A stretch of DNA of 64,000 bases from Blastomussa wellsi (Eukaryota; Cnidaria; Anthozoa; Scleractinia; Plerogyridae). Under the pieces are notes generated by a model. That model was not told the origin of the DNA, did not search any database, and was given only the letters and a program-made list of their open reading frames with translations. The stretch lies in contig OX393565.1 of assembly GCA_947652115.1 (NCBI GenBank), positions 11,979,429 to 12,043,428 of the forward strand, written 5' to 3'. The position numbers and the translations under genes were made by a program. Below are positions 29,901 to 44,400 of the stretch, in pieces. Positions within the stretch are counted from its first letter, which is position 1, and every line of letters starts with the position of its first letter.

Positions 29901-32900
29901 CGCAAGCACAAGGTAAAGCTTGAAATAACTGATAGGCATAATTAGAGAATTAAACGAGACTTACCTGTAAGTTGAAATTTGATCGAGATTCTTCTGAGTT
30001 ACATAATGCTGTGAGATTAGAACTGGCAGTTTGCCTCTTGTGTCTTTCTTTTGACCCACGTGAAAGGCCTTTGATGCCGAACTAACAGTATCTTGTGCAT
30101 AATGCACCAGTCAATGTAAACCCCCGTATCCCCAGGCCGGGACATAACGGGGCATTTGACAAGAGCTCGCTGCTAAAGTTATAAAATGCCCCGCACTCCG
30201 AGGCCAGTTTTTTCTTCTAATCCCCTGCTCTTGTTGAAAAAAAAGGAAAGACACAGGCTAGCCTGTGTAGCCGGCGGGATTTGAGGGTGCGAGCTACTCA
30301 GCATTCGCGGGCGAAGCCCACGAGGTCAAGCGGCGAAGCCACGCGAGTGGAAATTTCCCGCCTGCCTCATTGCCTATGGGTTTTGCTAGCCGTCCACTTT
30401 TATCGCCTTCAGTGATCTAATTAAATAAGCCAATCAGAGAGCGAGGTGTAATGTGTTTATTGACAGGTTTGTGTAGAGCGAACAAACCTCAAAACCACAA
30501 ACTAATTACTAATCCTATGTTGGTGACATAAATTCGGTCTTCCAACCCTTTTTTGCTTTCTATTTATTTGTGATAGCGCTATTTGAAGGCGTTTTAAAGT
30601 TGAGCACAATGTCAAGAGGTCATAGGACTTCGCAGGTTTGCACGGTTTCCCACGGGTTCCTGACAGTTTCCTATAGCTGTTAGTAGAATTTGACACCTTA
30701 GTAATTTGCATATGTTTTGTTGGTGCAGTTTGTTTTGGCTCATTACTACTTTCACGATATGTTTAGCTCTCAAAATGTTAGTTCTGGAAGGACCAGAGCT
30801 GAAATTTTCCGTGAAGTTCATGACAACTTGCATTGAATATTTGCGGTAACGCACCCCCCATTAAATTAACATTTGATTGGCATTTCACCACTATCAGCTA
30901 ATCCAAAATTCGCATTCACTGGGTGAACGCATAATTCCAAGAAACCCATCCATTAGATCAGGTGGGATTTTAACTCAACTCCTCACCAATCTCTCCATGG
31001 CTTTGCCGCTCCAATGACGGCCTCCCCAAAACAAATTCACTTCACCGCGAATCCTGCCAGCTACACAGGCTAGACACAGGCTAACGTAAATAGTTTAAAC
31101 TTTATTTGTCAAAAAACCTGTGCCACCGCATACAATATTTTTCAAGTGTCATAAAATATTTGTGGTGTCTTTGTCTACTGTTAACACAAATGTAAATTAT
31201 AAAATTTCAAAGAAATATTAAATCGTACATGTTAGTTCAAGAGGGTCAAGTGTTCAGAGTGTTACTAAATGTAGATTCAAAATGTAGATCAAAATTTGAA
31301 TTAGATTTATTTATGCAACACACACTTACACAAAATATGACTAAATTTGTTTTCTTCCATTGACTCATCAATATTTTTGACACAAAACCCTGCAGACCAT
31401 TCTAAATTTATGAGCGCCAATTGTTTCAAATCAGGGTAGCTGCTCTCTCAAGTGTCCGGTCAGTTCATTCCACCACAGGGGAGAAGCGCAGGCTCCGGTT
31501 CCCAAACAGCGGCAAGTAATTGAGCCTAGGTAGTCTTGCACATGCTTTATGTCGGAAACAAAGTCGGTGTCCCCTACATTTTTTTTTTTACATTTCTGAC
31601 ATAAGTAACTCATTATGGTAACCTGACCATAGTAAAAAATCGATCGGGGAGAATTTTTTCGCGCGAACATCCTTAAAGAACATATTTAACTTTTCTGTTT
31701 CACCGCCTTGTTTCCAGGTAGTCATGACAATACCAGTGTCCTGTAGGCTCTCTTGCAATTCCAACGCAAGAAAAATAGAACCATTGAACTGGACAATACA
31801 TTAATTTATCTGTCTTCAGGCGGAAATTTCTAAGCGTTTTCATGTATATTTAAAGCGCCATTAGCCCAATCAATATCATCCGGGTATCATTAGAAAGCTC
31901 TTTCCCTCCTGCAGAACTGAGGTAAATGAGATTCCTATTTTGGTCAAAGCTGATGATGTCAGAAGTGGAACAAAGGTCAAGGTCTATCATTGCCGGTTTA
32001 GGAGTCAATGGGTTAAAAAGAACAAAAATAGCTAGAAATAAAGTTTAAAATCCGAACAGAACTATGCTTTACTAAATATGTTTTTTACCAGTTCACTTCG
32101 TTTAAAATCCTTTGGTCAACAAAAGACGTAGACCGCGTAGCTTCGCTCGCATGCTTGCTTTCCTCATTGCTTGCTCTTGCTTGCTTTCCTCCCATCTAGG
32201 CCCTGGCGGATTGTGCTAGCATAATTTTTGGCATAATTGGATAAAAAAAGCATAGTTTTTTAAACGAGCACTGCCACGGCATAATTTGCCAATTTTTAGC
32301 ACTTTTTGGGGCATGAATTCATAAAATTTAGTAAAGATGGTGTATTTTGTACAGAAATAAATTCAATTTAGGTAGTATGTTCTTTTTGATTCTGGCAGTA
32401 TATACAATAGACTTGCTCCAAGTCGCTCGTTTGGGTGCGCTGGAGTCCGAATTAAAATGGCGAGTGAGACCGCTAGATATGGAGGGCGCACGCTGGCTTG
32501 AATATCAAAATGGTGGCCCGGAACAAACGACTTTTCTCACCTGTAGCGCGGTGAGAAAAATGTGACGTCACGGGTGGATTTTACCACTGGTGACACTTTA
32601 TTTGGCTGTCAATCAAAATAGTGCAAGCGAATGGAAGCGCATGCTCTGTTGGCAAAATTTGCGAGGTTAGTGCGCTCTGCTCGCGTGATGCTGGTACTTT
32701 TCTGTTTGTTTGCTAGTCTTTTAGCAGATTTGTCCAGATAAAAGCAAACAAGATTGTCCACAATTAATTATTAGTCTTGTTAGACGAGCTAGTTAGTTAT
32801 GGGGTTGAAAGAATTGGTTTCATCAAAGCTTTGAAGAAAATCTAAACAATCGCTACTCGCAATCTCAACACACACCATGGCGCGCTCCAAACTGCACACG

Positions 32901-34169
32901 GCACACGACAATGATGCCAATAAGAAAAAAGAAACCAATTTGGTCCCAATGAAATGATGCCATTTCGCGGCAAAAATCGTCAGCCAGAAGCGATTTCCTG
33001 CAAGTGACACAAGTCGCTCGTTTTGAGCCATTTGTGCATTCCGTTGTCTTTTCGCATGCGATTTCAAAACGATCTTCTTCAAATGACTCTACCGTGTCTA
33101 CTGATACAAAGAAAAAACAAGGGTCTTGGGGCAAGTCTATATATACAAGTGTGAGCAATACATTTCATCCCCGGCAGATCCCCGCCTGTCCCCCGGTACT
33201 CTGCGTTAGGTGGTGCCTGTCGTAGCCACGCAGGTTGTGAAACACCTGGTATTCGTAGTTTTTGTGGTGGCTGATTTTGTCCCTTTCTTGCATTTTCATT
33301 CTTGGCCCCACGAACCCCCATTGCTTGAGCACCTCGTAATAGACAAGCTTTGGCTGCAATATTGGCCTGTATTGTGGTCGCTTGAGTCTAAAAAGTCATC
33401 CTGCACCAAACTTTTGTTGTGCCCATGGCATTCTGTTGCGGCTTTGTGCTTTTGCCAGTCTTCTGCCGTCCTCTTCCAGCTTTACAGTACACCTTTGGAG
33501 GGTAGTAAGATTTGATTCAATCTACTTTCTTAAGAAACCGGGATAAGCTCCAGCCTGATGGGCCATTAGGCCCGAATGCAGACTTTTTACTTTCTTAACC
33601 GACACTTCAACAGTGTTTAATTTATCAAGTATAACTTGTAGTTTTTGAGTGACGGTATCCATCATCTCCAGCACTTGAATTATTTTGTCCTGATCTCAAT
33701 CTGTGGGTCAAGTGCCATATACCAAGTCAATAGCAAGTCCTGAAGTATGTCACAAAGAACACAACAATGGGGCCTAGCCCTTAAACAATAGCACTATAGA
33801 CTTCACATAATAGAACGACGCAATAGTGCCTATTGTATTGACTTGGTATATGGAGCGTCACCCCAAAATTGACTTTTCATTTTTTTGGTTCACTGGCTTC
33901 TCTATTGAAGCTGATTCCTTCGTTTAGATAAAAATTGACTATTGTTTTAGCCATAGGCCCTTGGAGAAATGACTAAAGAGTTCCAAATATTATGGGCGGG
34001 TTCGAACACACGTCTTCACGCCACTGTGACCTCGCCCCAAAGACGCATGGATATGCTTAAAGAAAAAGTATGCAGACTTGTGGCTGCAGTGTTGAATTGA
34101 GCTAACCATTGCTAGCCTGAGTGGGACTTGTTGTATCATAATAACACCCCCATTAGCTATCTCTAAGCA
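26928..34169. repeat. tandem unit 3
   Basis: 7,242 bp. Carries CTGACGACCTG (C at 28644) in the minisatellite, shared only with unit 7. Confidence 0.95.
27299..27808 (-). pseudogene. PLE reverse transcriptase fragment (unit 3)
   Basis: Identical in the RT core to unit 2 as far as I can read. Confidence 0.85.
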
Positions 34170-37100
34170 GCTCTTCCGTTCGATGTTATATCTTAAAATT
34201 GATATTTGGTTAATAACAAAAGATTTTTTCTGTTACTTAATTTTATAGAAAGAGTTTTGTAGAAACGAACTCCTTACACCATCGCGACTTTGTTTACACA
34301 TGCGCATGTTTGTCGATCAACAGACAGATAAAAAAAAATCTCGGAGGCCAAAAGATTTCGGTCCTTCATTTTCTGTTCGTGTTGTAAAGCACCGAGATAG
34401 ACATAAACGGCCATTGGGTTCCTTTGTTTGGATTTTTTGGCTGAAAACTTTCGAGGCTCCCAAAAGAGGCTCGCGGCTCGCAAAAAAGGGCTCGGGCTCG
34501 CAGGCTCGCAGAATAGCTTCCCCCAGTAAGAGTGATTTTACTGCGTGGTTGTGAGGGTGAAATGTGAGGGTGAATGAAATTCCATCGTTGTTTTCTCTCT
34601 GTGACGTTTGTAGTGCTGACTGTCGATCAATTTGTTTGGCGCGGTGATTGCCCGCTTGAACAACAGAAGCAGGATAGCCGCGTCCGTAGGAGTCGTCACT
34701 ACAAAGACAGCGAAGTCAAAGAAACTGAGAATAAGGAATGGAATTCTTGACATGTGATGGATGTGAGGACGAATACAACAAATAACTATGAGAATCTGTG
34801 GGTTTGTAGTGCACACTGGTGCATAAACCGTTGTCTTCGATAGAAACTTTTATATCCAGGAATGCTAAGGAAGTACCGGAAATTTCCCAGGCATATTCAA
34901 GGGCAGGATGAAACGAATTAACAGCGTTTATAAATTGATTGAGATCCTCTCTGGTAGAAGAGGTAGCGCCGATACAGTCGTCAATGTAGCGACGATAGAG
35001 TTCAGGTCTTGGGCCGTTGTATTGATCGAAAAATTTGTGTTCAATGTAGCCCACACTTCTTACTACATATATGTATACATTCTGTCCACAGCCCACAGGT
35101 CCTCGGGTCAACTTCCCATTACATACACATATGCACTCAAAGATGTCGGCTGAAGTTGTCAATTGAGTATTTTGCTCTTTATTTTACAAGCGATGGCATT
35201 ATATGTTTACGCAGACGTAAATATTGTATTTACGCTTAAGAGCCCTGTTTGTTAATGGAACCTGTGAGCGGGTATTGTCGAACGGGATTTATTTATTTAA
35301 TCTAAGTGCAGTGAAAAAAAGTGGAAAGGGGGAAAATGTAGTAAACTTATTATATGCCCTTTAAGTACATTTATTTTAGGATAAAAAGAAAATTAGAGAG
35401 GAAAAAGTAGACGTATAGTAAATAGATATATAATTATGGACTCAATACTGAGCAAAATGAAACATAGCATCCTAAAATAGTTGGACAAAATTTTCTTATA
35501 TTTATTCTAAAAGATTCTGCATTTAAGTGTTGCAGGGACGCACTTCGGGTAGCATAATTTTTTGCTCAGATACTAAAGATAGATTAAGATTTGACGGCTT
35601 TATCAATTAGATGATCATAAAATAGTAGACACATATATAATTTACAAATATCAGGCAACTTAATGAGGCCAAGGTTTACATAATGGCGAGTAATATGATT
35701 ATACAAGTTGACAATACAGAAGTTCTTTGTGGATATGGATAAATTCCAATGCCCAACCTGGCTCATGGTCGACAAAGGACAGAATGTACATATGTAGTAG
35801 CAAGAAGTATGGACCTGAGAACATGTGGGCTTTGGACAGAATGTACATATGACCCATATGTATGTAGCACGAAGTGTGGACCTGAGGACCTGTGGGCTTT
35901 GGACAGAATGTACATATGACCCATATGTATGTAGCACGAAGTGTGGACCTGAGGACCTGTGGGCTGTGGACAGAATGTATACATATATGTAGTAAGAAGT
36001 GTGGACCTGAGGACCTGTGGGCTGTTGACAGAATGTATACATATATGTAGTAAGAAGTGTGGACCATGTGGACCTGTGGACCTGTGGGGTGTGGACAGAA
36101 TGTATACTGACATATATGTAGTAAGAAGTGTGGACCTGTGGGTTGTGGACAGAATGTATACATATGTGTAGTAAGAAGTGCATGTGGATGCGTGGAACCG
36201 TATTTGCATGAAGTGTTAGTTTACGTACTGTGTCTGTAATTTATGCCTTGGAAAAATGATTTACGCTAATTATGTAGTTACACGGAATTAATTTATTTCT
36301 AGCGTGATGACGTGTACTGTGCTCCGGTACCTACAGAAACAACTCAAACTTCCCGCGTGCTCCATAACTCGATAGTGCACGCTATAAAGCATGAACCAAT
36401 TGTAAAGCAAAGACCATTCTCCTCCCCAGAGCCGCTTGTCCCTCTTTGCCGGCTGGGCCTGTGCACGAGGAACAAGTGGCTCTGGGGACACACGATTTGA
36501 TTCGCTGAAATCAAACAAAGGGAATCCAATCAGATCAGCCGTTTTAATCCTGCTAACGATAAAGGATTTTAAAACGGCTGATGTGATTGGACTCCCTTTG
36601 TTTGAATTCAGCGAATCAAATCGTTTGTCCCCTGAGCCACTTGTTTCTCGTGCACAGGCCCAGCCAGCTAAGAGGGACAATTAAACTGCTACACCGTGCT
36701 GACGAGTTCCAATAAGAACGAAACAGCTGTCCACGGTTGCAGCCTTGCTTTATCGATTTCTGTCGGGTTGTTGTCTCGCAAAGTCAATTTTTTCACGTAG
36801 TGTCAGCCTTGCAGTAATGTTTGTGTAAGAGGGATAAGCGGCTCTGGGGACGAGAATCAGCAAAGACTAGACCCAACCTCGTTCCCAGGGTCTCTCATCT
36901 TCCCAAGTCTCCCACTGATTTTGGCCAATTTGGCGCGAGTGTTACGAAAATGGCGGAGGAGAGAAACTGAGCTGGTTGGAATAACTTCGTTTTGATCGTT
37001 ACGCGATAAGTTGCAGCTTAATTATGGCCAGCCCTTGGTCAAGACAGCCATTTAAAGGAAAGGTAACCCCCAAGAACCGTGATTCCAGTCCCTTTATCCT

Positions 37101-40100
37101 GCGTCAGTCTTTAAACTATTCTTTAGCTTTTGGAGACTCAGCCGCAAGCACAAGGTAAAGCTTGAAATAACTGATAGGCATAATTAGAGAATTAAACGAG
37201 ACTTACCTGTAAGTTGAAATTTGATCGAGATTCTTCTGAGTTACATAATGCTGTGAGATTAGAACTGGCAGTTTGCCTCTTGTGTCTTTCTTTTGACCCA
37301 CGTGAAAGGCCTTTGATGCCGAACTAACAGTATCTTGTGCATAATGCACCAGTCAATGTAAACCCCCGTATCCCCAGGCCGGGACATAACGGGGCATTTG
37401 ACAAGAGCTCGCTGCTAAAGTTATAAAATGCCCCGCACTCCGAGGCCAGTTTTTTCTTCTAATCCCCTGCTCTTGTTGAAAAAAAAGGAAAGACACAGGC
37501 TAGCCTGTGTAGCCGGCGGGATTTGAGGGTGCGAGCTACTCAGCATTCGCGGGCGAAGCCCACGAGGTCAAGCGGCGAAGCCACGCGAGTGGAAATTTCC
37601 CGCCTGCCTCATTGCCTATGGGTTTTGCTAGCCGTCCACTTTTATCGCCTTCAGTGATCTAATTAAATAAGCCAATCAGAGAGCGAGGTGTAATGTGTTT
37701 ATTGACAGGTTTGTGTAGAGCGAACAAACCTCAAAACCACAAACTAATTACTAATCCTATGTTGGTGACATAAATTCGGTCTTCCAACCCTTTTTTGCTT
37801 TCTATTTATTTGTGATAGCGCTATTTGAAGGCGTTTTAAAGTTGAGCACAATGTCAAGAGGTCATAGGACTTCGCAGGTTTGCACGGTTTCCCACGGGTT
37901 CCTGACAGTTTCCTATAGCTGTTAGTAGAATTTGACACCTTAGTAATTTGCATATGTTTTGTTGGTGCAGTTTGTTTTGGCTCATTACTACTTTCACGAT
38001 ATGTTTAGCTCTCAAAATGTTAGTTCTGGAAGGACCAGAGCTGAAATTTTCCGTGAAGTTCATGACAACTTGCATTGAATATTTGCGGTAACGCACCCCC
38101 CATTAAATTAACATTTGATTGGCATTTCACCACTATCAGCTAATCCAAAATTCGCATTCACTGGGTGAACGCATAATTCCAAGAAACCCATCCATTAGAT
38201 CAGGTGGGATTTTAACTCAACTCCTCACCAATCTCTCCATGGCTTTGCCGCTCCAATGACGGCCTCCCCAAAACAAATTCACTTCACCGCGAATCCTGCC
38301 AGCTACACAGGCTAGACACAGGCTAACGTAAATAGTTTAAACTTTATTTGTCAAAAAACCTGTGCCACCGCATACAATATTTTTCAAGTGTCATAAAATA
38401 TTTGTGGTGTCTTTGTCTACTGTTAACACAAATGTAAATTATAAAATTTCAAAGAAATATTAAATCGTACATGTTAGTTCAAGAGGGTCAAGTGTTCAGA
38501 GTGTTACTAAATGTAGATTCAAAATGTAGATCAAAATTTGAATTAGATTTATTTATGCAACACACACTTACACAAAATATGACTAAATTTGTTTTCTTCC
38601 ATTGACTCATCAATATTTTTGACACAAAACCCTGCAGACCATTCTAAATTTATGAGCGCCAATTGTTTCAAATCAGGGTAGCTGCTCTCTCAAGTGTCCG
38701 GTCAGTTCATTCCACCACAGGGGAGAAGCGCAGGCTCCGGTTCCCAAACAGCGGCAAGTAATTGAGCCTAGGTAGTCTTGCACATGCTTTATGTCGGAAA
38801 CAAAGTCGGTGTCCCCTACATTTTTTTTTTTACATTTCTGACATAAGTAACTCATTATGGTAACCTGACCATAGTAAAAAATCGATCGGGGAGAATTTTT
38901 TCGCGCGAACATCCTTAAAGAACATATTTAACTTTTCTGTTTCACCGCCTTGTTTCCAGGTAGTCATGACAATACCAGTGTCCTGTAGGCTCTCTTGCAA
39001 TTCCAACGCAAGAAAAATAGAACCATTGAACTGGACAATACATTAATTTATCTGTCTTCAGGCGGAAATTTCTAAGCGTTTTCATGTATATTTAAAGCGC
39101 CATTAGCCCAATCAATATCATCCGGGTATCATTAGAAAGCTCTTTCCCTCCTGCAGAACTGAGGTAAATGAGATTCCTATTTTGGTCAAAGCTGATGATG
39201 TCAGAAGTGGAACAAAGGTCAAGGTCTATCATTGCCGGTTTAGGAGTCAATGGGTTAAAAAGAACAAAAATAGCTAGAAATAAAGTTTAAAATCCGAACA
39301 GAACTATGCTTTACTAAATATGTTTTTTACCAGTTCACTTCGTTTAAAATCCTTTGGTCAACAAAAGACGTAGACCGCGTAGCTTCGCTCGCATGCTTGC
39401 TTTCCTCATTGCTTGCTCTTGCTTGCTTTCCTCCCATCTAGGCCCTGGCGGATTGTGCTAGCATAATTTTTGGCATAATTGGATAAAAAAAGCATAGTTT
39501 TTTAAACGAGCACTGCCACGGCATAATTTGCCAATTTTTAGCACTTTTTGGGGCATGAATTCATAAAATTTAGTAAAGATGGTGTATTTTGTACAGAAAT
39601 AAATTCAATTTAGGTAGTATGTTCTTTTTGATTCTGGCAGTATATACAATAGACTTGCTCCAAGTCGCTCGTTTGGGTGCGCTGGAGTCCGAATTAAAAT
39701 GGCGAGTGAGACCGCTAGATATGGAGGGCGCACGCTGGCTTGAATATCAAAATGGTGGCCCGGAACAAACGACTTTTCTCACCTGTAGCGCGGTGAGAAA
39801 AATGTGACGTCACGGGTGGATTTTACCACTGGTGACACTTTATTTGGCTGTCAATCAAAATAGTGCAAGCGAATGGAAGCGCATGCTCTGTTGGCAAAAT
39901 TTGCGAGGTTAGTGCGCTCTGCTCGCGTGATGCTGGTACTTTTCTGTTTGTTTGCTAGTCTTTTAGCAGATTTGTCCAGATAAAAGCAAACAAGATTGTC
40001 CACAATTAATTATTAGTCTTGTTAGACGAGCTAGTTAGTTATGGGGTTGAAAGAATTGGTTTCATCAAAGCTTTGAAGAAAATCTAAACAATCGCTACTC

Positions 40101-41411
40101 GCAATCTCAACACACACCATGGCGCGCTCCAAACTGCACACGGCACACGACAATGATGCCAATAAGAAAAAAGAAACCAATTTGGTCCCAATGAAATGAT
40201 GCCATTTCGCGGCAAAAATCGTCAGCCAGAAGCGATTTCCTGCAAGTGACACAAGTCGCTCGTTTTGAGCCATTTGTGCATTCCGTTGTCTTTTCGCATG
40301 CGATTTCAAAACGATCTTCTTCAAATGACTCTACCGTGTCTACTGATACAAAGAAAAAACAAGGGTCTTGGGGCAAGTCTATATATACAAGTGTGAGCAA
40401 TACATTTCATCCCCGGCAGATCCCCGCCTGTCCCCCGGTACTCTGCGTTAGGTGGTGCCTGTCGTAGCCACGCAGGTTGTGAAACACCTGGTATTCGTAG
40501 TTTTTGTGGTGGCTGATTTTGTCCCTTTCTTGCATTTTCATTCTTGGCCCCACGAACCCCCATTGCTTGAGCACCTCGTAATAGACAAGCTTTGGCTGCA
40601 ATATTGGCCTGTATTGTGGTCGCTTGAGTCTAAAAAGTCATCCTGCACCAAACTTTTGTTGTGCCCATGGCATTCTGTTGCGGCTTTGTGCTTTTGCCAG
40701 TCTTCTGCCGTCCTCTTCCAGCTTTACAGTACACCTTTGGAGGGTAGTAAGATTTGATTCAATCTACTTTCTTAAGAAACCGGGATAAGCTCCAGCCTGA
40801 TGGGCCATTAGGCCCGAATGCAGACTTTTTACTTTCTTAACCGACACTTCAACAGTGTTTAATTTATCAAGTATAACTTGTAGTTTTTGAGTGACGGTAT
40901 CCATCATCTCCAGCACTTGAATTATTTTGTCCTGATCTCAATCTGTGGGTCAAGTGCCATATACCAAGTCAATAGCAAGTCCTGAAGTATGTCACAAAGA
41001 ACACAACAATGGGGCCTAGCCCTTAAACAATAGCACTATAGACTTCACATAATAGAACGACGCAATAGTGCCTATTGTATTGACTTGGTATATGGAGCGT
41101 CACCCCAAAATTGACTTTTCATTTTTTTGGTTCACTGGCTTCTCTATTGAAGCTGATTCCTTCGTTTAGATAAAAATTGACTATTGTTTTAGCCATAGGC
41201 CCTTGGAGAAATGACTAAAGAGTTCCAAATATTATGGGCGGGTTCGAACACACGTCTTCACGCCACTGTGACCTCGCCCCAAAGACGCATGGATATGCTT
41301 AAAGAAAAAGTATGCAGACTTGTGGCTGCAGTGTTGAATTGAGCTAACCATTGCTAGCCTGAGTGGGACTTGTTGTATCATAATAACACCCCCATTAGCT
41401 ATCTCTAAGCA
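34170..41411. repeat. tandem unit 4
   Basis: 7,242 bp. Carries AAGTACCGG (C at 34876) in the PLE RT fragment, changing Asp to Gly; shared only with unit 6. Confidence 0.95.
34541..35050 (-). pseudogene. PLE reverse transcriptase fragment (unit 4)
   Basis: Carries WEISGTS in place of WEISDTS, shared with unit 6. Confidence 0.85.
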
Positions 41412-44400
41412 GCTCTTCCGTTCGATGTTATATCTTAAAATTGATATTTGGTTAATAACAAAAGATTTTTTCTGTTACTTAATTTTATAGAAAGAGTTTT
41501 GTAGAAACGAACTCCTTACACCATCGCGACTTTGTTTACACATGCGCATGCTTGTCGATCAACAGACAGATAAAAAAAATCTCGGAGGCCAAAAGATTTC
41601 GGTCCTTCATTTTCTGTTCGTGTTGTAAAGCACCGAGATAGACATAAACGGCCATTGGGTTCCTTTGTTTGGATTTTTTGGCTGAAAACTTTCGAGGCTC
41701 CCAAAAGAGGCTCGCGGCTCGCAAAAAAGGGCTCGGGCTCGCAGGCTCGCAGAATAGCTTCCCCCAGTAAGAGTGATTTTACTGCGTGGTTGTGAGGGTG
41801 AAATGTGAGGGTGAATGAAATTCCATCGTTGTTTTCTCTCTGTGACGTTTGTAGTGCTGACTGTCGATCAATTTGTTTGGCGCGGTGATTGCCCGCTTGA
41901 ACAACAGAAGCAGGATAGCCGCGTCCGTAGGAGTCGTCACTACAAAGACAGCGAAGTCAAAGAAACTGAGAATAAGGAATGGAATTCTTGACATGTGATG
42001 GATGTGAGGACGAATACAACAAATAACTATGAGAATCTGTGGGTTTGTAGTGCACACTGGTGCATAAACCGTTGTCTTCGATAGAAACTTTTATATCCAG
42101 GAATGCTAAGGAAGTATCGGAAATTTCCCAGGCATATTCAAGGGCAGGATGAAACGAATTAACAGCGTTTATAAATTGATTGAGATCCTCTCTGGTAGAA
42201 GAGGTAGCGCCGATACAGTCGTCAATGTAGCGACGATAGAGTTCAGGTCTTGGGCCGTTGTATTGATCGAAAAATTTGTGTTCAATGTAGCCCACACTTC
42301 TTACTACATATATGTATACATTCTGTCCACAGCCCACAGGTCCTCGGGTCAACTTCCCATTACATACACATATGCACTCAAAGATGTCGGCTGAAGTTGT
42401 CAATTGAGTATTTTGCTCTTTATTTTACAAGCGATGGCATTATATGTTTACGCAGACGTAAATATTGTATTTACGCTTAAGAGCCCTGTTTGTTAATGGA
42501 ACCTGTGAGCGGGTATTGTCGAACGGGATTTATTTATTTAATCTAAGTGCAGTGAAAAAAAGTGGAAAGGGGGAAAATGTAGTAAACTTATTATATGCCC
42601 TTTAAGTACATTTATTTTAGGATAAAAAGAAAATTAGAGAGGAAAAAGTAGACGTATAGTAAATAGATATATAATTATGGACTCAATACTGAGCAAAATG
42701 AAACATAGCATCCTAAAATAGTTGGACAAAATTTTCTTATATTTATTCTAAAAGATTCTGCATTTAAGTGTTGCAGGGACGCACTTCGGGTAGCATAATT
42801 TTTTGCTCAGATACTAAAGATAGATTAAGATTTGACGGCTTTATCAATTAGATGATCATAAAATAGTAGACACATATATAATTTACAAATATCAGGCAAC
42901 TTAATGAGGCCAAGGTTTACATAATGGCGAGTAATATGATTATACAAGTTGACAATACAGAAGTTCTTTGTGGATATGGATAAATTCCAATGCCCAACCT
43001 GGCTCATGGTCGACAAAGGACAGAATGTACATATGTAGTAGCAAGAAGTATGGACCTGAGAACATGTGGGCTTTGGACAGAATGTACATATGACCCATAT
43101 GTATGTAGCACGAAGTGTGGACCTGAGGACCTGTGGGCTTTGGACAGAATGTACATATGACCCATATGTATGTAGCACGAAGTGTGGACCTGAGGACCTG
43201 TGGGCTGTGGACAGAATGTATACATATATGTAGTAAGAAGTGTGGACCTGAGGACCTGTGGGCTGTTGACAGAATGTATACATATATGTAGTAAGAAGTG
43301 TGGACCATGTGGACCTGTGGACCTGTGGGGTGTGGACAGAATGTATACTGACATATATGTAGTAAGAAGTGTGGACCTGTGGGTTGTGGACAGAATGTAT
43401 ACATATGTGTAGTAAGAAGTGCATGTGGATGCGTGGAACCGTATTTGCATGAAGTGTTAGTTTACGTACTGTGTCTGTAATTTATGCCTTGGAAAAATGA
43501 TTTACGCTAATTATGTAGTTACACGGAATTAATTTATTTCTAGCGTGATGACGTGTACTGTGCTCCGGTACCTACAGAAACAACTCAAACTTCCCGCGTG
43601 CTCCATAACTCGATAGTGCACGCTATAAAGCATGAACCAATTGTAAAGCAAAGACCATTCTCCTCCCCAGAGCCGCTTGTCCCTCTTTGCCGGCTGGGCC
43701 TGTGGACGAGGAACAAGTGGCTCTGGGGACACACGATTTGATTCGCTGAAATCAAACAAAGGGAATCCAATCAGATCAGCCGTTTTAATCCTGCTAACGA
43801 TAAAGGATTTTAAAACGGCTGATGTGATTGGACTCCCTTTGTTTGAATTCAGCGAATCAAATCGTTTGTCCCCTGAGCCACTTGTTTCTCGTGCACAGGC
43901 CCAGCCAGCTAAGAGGGACAATTAAACTGCTACACCGTGCTGACGAGTTCCAATAAGAACGAAACAGCTGTCCACGGTTGCAGCCTTGCTTTATCGATTT
44001 CTGTCGGGTTGTTGTCTCGCAAAGTCAATTTTTTCACGTAGTGTCAGCCTTGCAGTAATGTTTGTGTAAGAGGGATAAGCGGCTCTGGGGACGAGAATCA
44101 GCAAAGACTAGACCCAACCTCGTTCCCAGGGTCTCTCATCTTCCCAAGTCTCCCACTGATTTTGGCCAATTTGGCGCGAGTGTTACGAAAATGGCGGAGG
44201 AGAGAAACTGAGCTGGTTGGAATAACTTCGTTTTGATCGTTACGCGATAAGTTGCAGCTTAATTATGGCCAGCCCTTGGTCAAGACAGCCATTTAAAGGA
44301 AAGGTAACCCCCAAGAACCGTGATTCCAGTCCCTTTATCCTGCGTCAGTCTTTAAACTATTCTTTAGCTTTTGGAGACTCAGCCGCAAGCACAAGGTAAA